Source: Candidatus Aminicenantota bacterium
Lineage (GTDB): Bacteria > Acidobacteriota > Aminicenantia > Aminicenantales > Aminicenantaceae
Assembly (NCBI GenBank): GCA_030620655.1
Contig: JAUXEH010000159.1
Span: 1 to 6,677 of the forward strand
Direction of reading: 5' to 3'
DNA length: 6,677 nucleotides
Every line of letters begins with the position of its first letter. The first letter of the stretch is position 1. Positions 5,132 through 6,677 of the stretch are shown in pieces. The position numbers and the translations under genes were made by a program. The notes below the pieces were generated by a model that made no database searches, was not told where the DNA came from, and saw only the letters and a program-made list of their open reading frames with translations.

Positions 5132-6677
5132 AAAGAAAACACGCGGTCAACCTGACGGTTTCCCTCATAGCGGCGGCCCTGCTGCTCGTGATCGTGACCT
5201 ATGTCATTCAAAAAATCAGGCTGGAGGTCTTTGTTTTCGAGGGCCTATCCGGCCCTTCCAAGCTCACTGTGGTTCCCCCGCCTGATCCGGAGCCTTTGTC
5301 TTCGTACACAAAGGGCTCTTCCAGCCGGCTGGCCATCCTCTTGACCGATACCGAGAGCTCGTGGCTCGGACTCGCGCACGGCCTCAAGTCCCTCGGTGTT
5401 CCCATCTCCGTAACGACGGACCACCGGCGAGCCCTGGAGCATCGCGTGGTCCTGGTCTATCCCATGATATCCGGCAGGGTCCTGGAGGCTTCTGCCTTGA
5501 AGGCCTTGGCCGCCTTCCCCAGGGGAGGGGGCACCCTGATCGGTGTGAATGTGCACGGGGGAGGCCTGAACGAGGTGTTTGGATTCGAAGAAGCGATTTC
5601 CTCTCGAGAACGGTATGAGATAAGGTTCGACACCACACAACCCTTGGTTTCCGGCCTCCATGATCCCAAGGAATCGGTCCTGCGGATCTTTTCGGAGGGA
5701 GAGAGTGATGAAGCCGGGAGCCCTCGGGCCGAGGCAGATCCCTCACCAGGTCGGGACAGGATACCATTGGGAACCCTGGGATACACGGCGCCCAGAAACA
5801 AGCCTCTGGCCGTGTTTGAAGACGGAACGGCCGCGATCACACAGAAGCCTTACGCGGCCGGCGCCGCCTATGCCTTCGGGATCGACCTGGGTTTCCTGAT
5901 CCTTAAGGGGTATAACTATCGCGAGGTGGGTATAGCGCGCAGCTATGTCAATGAGTACGAGCCCACCCTGGATGTCCTGCTCGGGCTCCTGAAAAAGATC
6001 TATCTCGAAGCCGAGCCGGATGCGGTCACGCTGGCACCGGCCCCTTCGGGCAGGTCCCTGGCGGTCATGATCACGCATGATGTGGACTACCCCAAATCCC
6101 TGCTCACTTCTCTCCGTTATGCGGAGTATGAAAAAAGCCAGGGCATCCGGGCCACCTACTTCATCCAGACTAAATACATCCGTGACTGGAACGATGCCAT
6201 CTTTTTTAATGACGAATCCGTGGGGGTGCTGAGGGAACTGGAGGCTCTGGGCATGGAAGTGGGCAGCCACACCGTTTCCCATGCCGAATTGTTCAGTGAT
6301 TTCCCCCTGGGGACCGGGACCGAACGGTATCCCGCCTACCGGCCGTTCATCAAGAGGCGCCTGGAAGCCGTGAACGGGACCATCCTGGGGGAGCTGCGTG
6401 TCAGCAAATTCCTCCTGGATCACTTCTTGCAAGGGGCGCCCGTGGTGTCCTTCCGGCCGGGCTTCCTGTCCAATCCGTTCGCCTTGCCCCAGGCCCTCAA
6501 GGCCACCGGGTATCTGTACACCTCGACCATCACGGCTAACAAATCCCTGACCCACCTGCCGTTCCAGCTCACCTACAACCGGGATTTTCGGGCCGAGGTC
6601 GACGTGTATGAGTTCCCCATAACCGTGGAGGACGAACACCTGCCCCGGATGGGAGACCGGCTGCCTCAGGCCGTGGA
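5128..6677 (+). CDS. Membrane-anchored polysaccharide deacetylase family protein (NodB/CE4-like), 3' partial
   Basis: The frame is open from ATG 5128 to the window end without a stop (516 full codons); the rest lies beyond. MKRKH is followed by a hydrophobic segment (about residues 8-27), an uncleaved signal anchor by the positive-inside rule, so the body should be periplasmic. Residues ~67-155 look like a Rossmann/glutamine-amidotransferase-like domain (LAILLTD, VVLVYP, RGGGTLIGVNVHGGG). The NodB domain begins near 310: THDVD (316-320; D318 base, D320 metal in the DVD variant), SHTVSH (380-385; metal ligands H381 and H385) and FRPGF (442-446, R443). The metal-site residues expected in this region are present, so it is probably active on an N- or O-acetylated cell-surface glycan; the substrate cannot be told. 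It lies 42 bases after icmF with no terminator seen, so co-transcription is possible. No in-frame start exists between the icmF stop and 5128. Confidence 0.85.
   Translation, partial: MKRKHAVNLTVSLIAAALLLVIVTYVIQKIRLEVFVFEGLSGPSKLTVVPPPDPEPLSSYTKGSSSRLAILLTDTESSWLGLAHGLKSLGVPISVTTDHRRALEHRVVLVYPMISGRVLEASALKALAAFPRGGGTLIGVNVHGGGLNEVFGFEEAISSRERYEIRFDTTQPLVSGLHDPKESVLRIFSEGESDEAGSPRAEADPSPGRDRIPLGTLGYTAPRNKPLAVFEDGTAAITQKPYAAGAAYAFGIDLGFLILKGYNYREVGIARSYVNEYEPTLDVLLGLLKKIYLEAEPDAVTLAPAPSGRSLAVMITHDVDYPKSLLTSLRYAEYEKSQGIRATYFIQTKYIRDWNDAIFFNDESVGVLRELEALGMEVGSHTVSHAELFSDFPLGTGTERYPAYRPFIKRRLEAVNGTILGELRVSKFLLDHFLQGAPVVSFRPGFLSNPFALPQALKATGYLYTSTITANKSLTHLPFQLTYNRDFRAEVDVYEFPITVEDEHLPRMGDRLPQAV

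Noticed and set aside
5743..6639. A 298-codon minus-strand frame near the window end
   Set aside because: It is the shadow of the deacetylase gene, which has TM, DVD, HxxxH and FRPGF motifs in the + frame. The antisense product shows no recognisable domain.

Overview
The window is GC-rich, with mostly G/C third codon positions, and every gene I support is on the + strand. The gene content is an Fe-S aldo/keto reductase, a fused B12-dependent isobutyryl-CoA mutase under a TetR regulator, and a short dispersed-type repeat. This would fit an anaerobic or syntrophic deltaproteobacterium (Desulfobacterota-like). That assignment is an inference from gene content; no phylogenetic marker is present.

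Layout. (1) Bases 1-894 are the 3' part of an aldo/keto reductase with a C-terminal 2x[4Fe-4S] domain; its start lies before the window. (2) Bases 895-1060 are an AT-richer intergenic block. It holds three copies of a ~21-base repeat, two direct and one inverted, around an ~87-base core with its own hairpin, and ends in a T-run. It looks like a REP/MITE-type element that could also act as a terminator. (3) Bases 1061-1114 are a compact promoter, with a perfect inverted-repeat operator between the -10 and the ATG. (4) Bases 1115-1771 encode a TetR-family repressor. (5) Bases 1768-5085 encode IcmF (1105 aa), in the order B12-binding domain, MeaB-type G-protein chaperone, mutase. It overlaps tetR by an ATGA junction. 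(6) Bases 5086-5127 are a short gap holding a possible 9-codon leader ORF with a strong Shine-Dalgarno. (7) From 5128 to the window end there is a membrane-anchored NodB-type polysaccharide deacetylase, truncated by the window edge. The only complete ORFs in that stretch are antisense or out-of-frame shadows, so this gene is easy to miss.

How the parts work together. tetR-icmF reads as a self-contained, probably autoregulated acyl-CoA responsive unit that interconverts isobutyryl-CoA and n-butyryl-CoA, linking valine or isobutyrate carbon to butyrate beta-oxidation. The two active-site residues that separate isobutyryl-CoA from methylmalonyl-CoA mutases (Phe and Gln, here F605 and Q749) are both present. 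The reductase upstream and the deacetylase downstream have no evident metabolic link to it. I see no clearly new system. The items most worth checking are the repeat element, the leader ORF before the deacetylase, and the near-leaderless, operator-covered tetR start.
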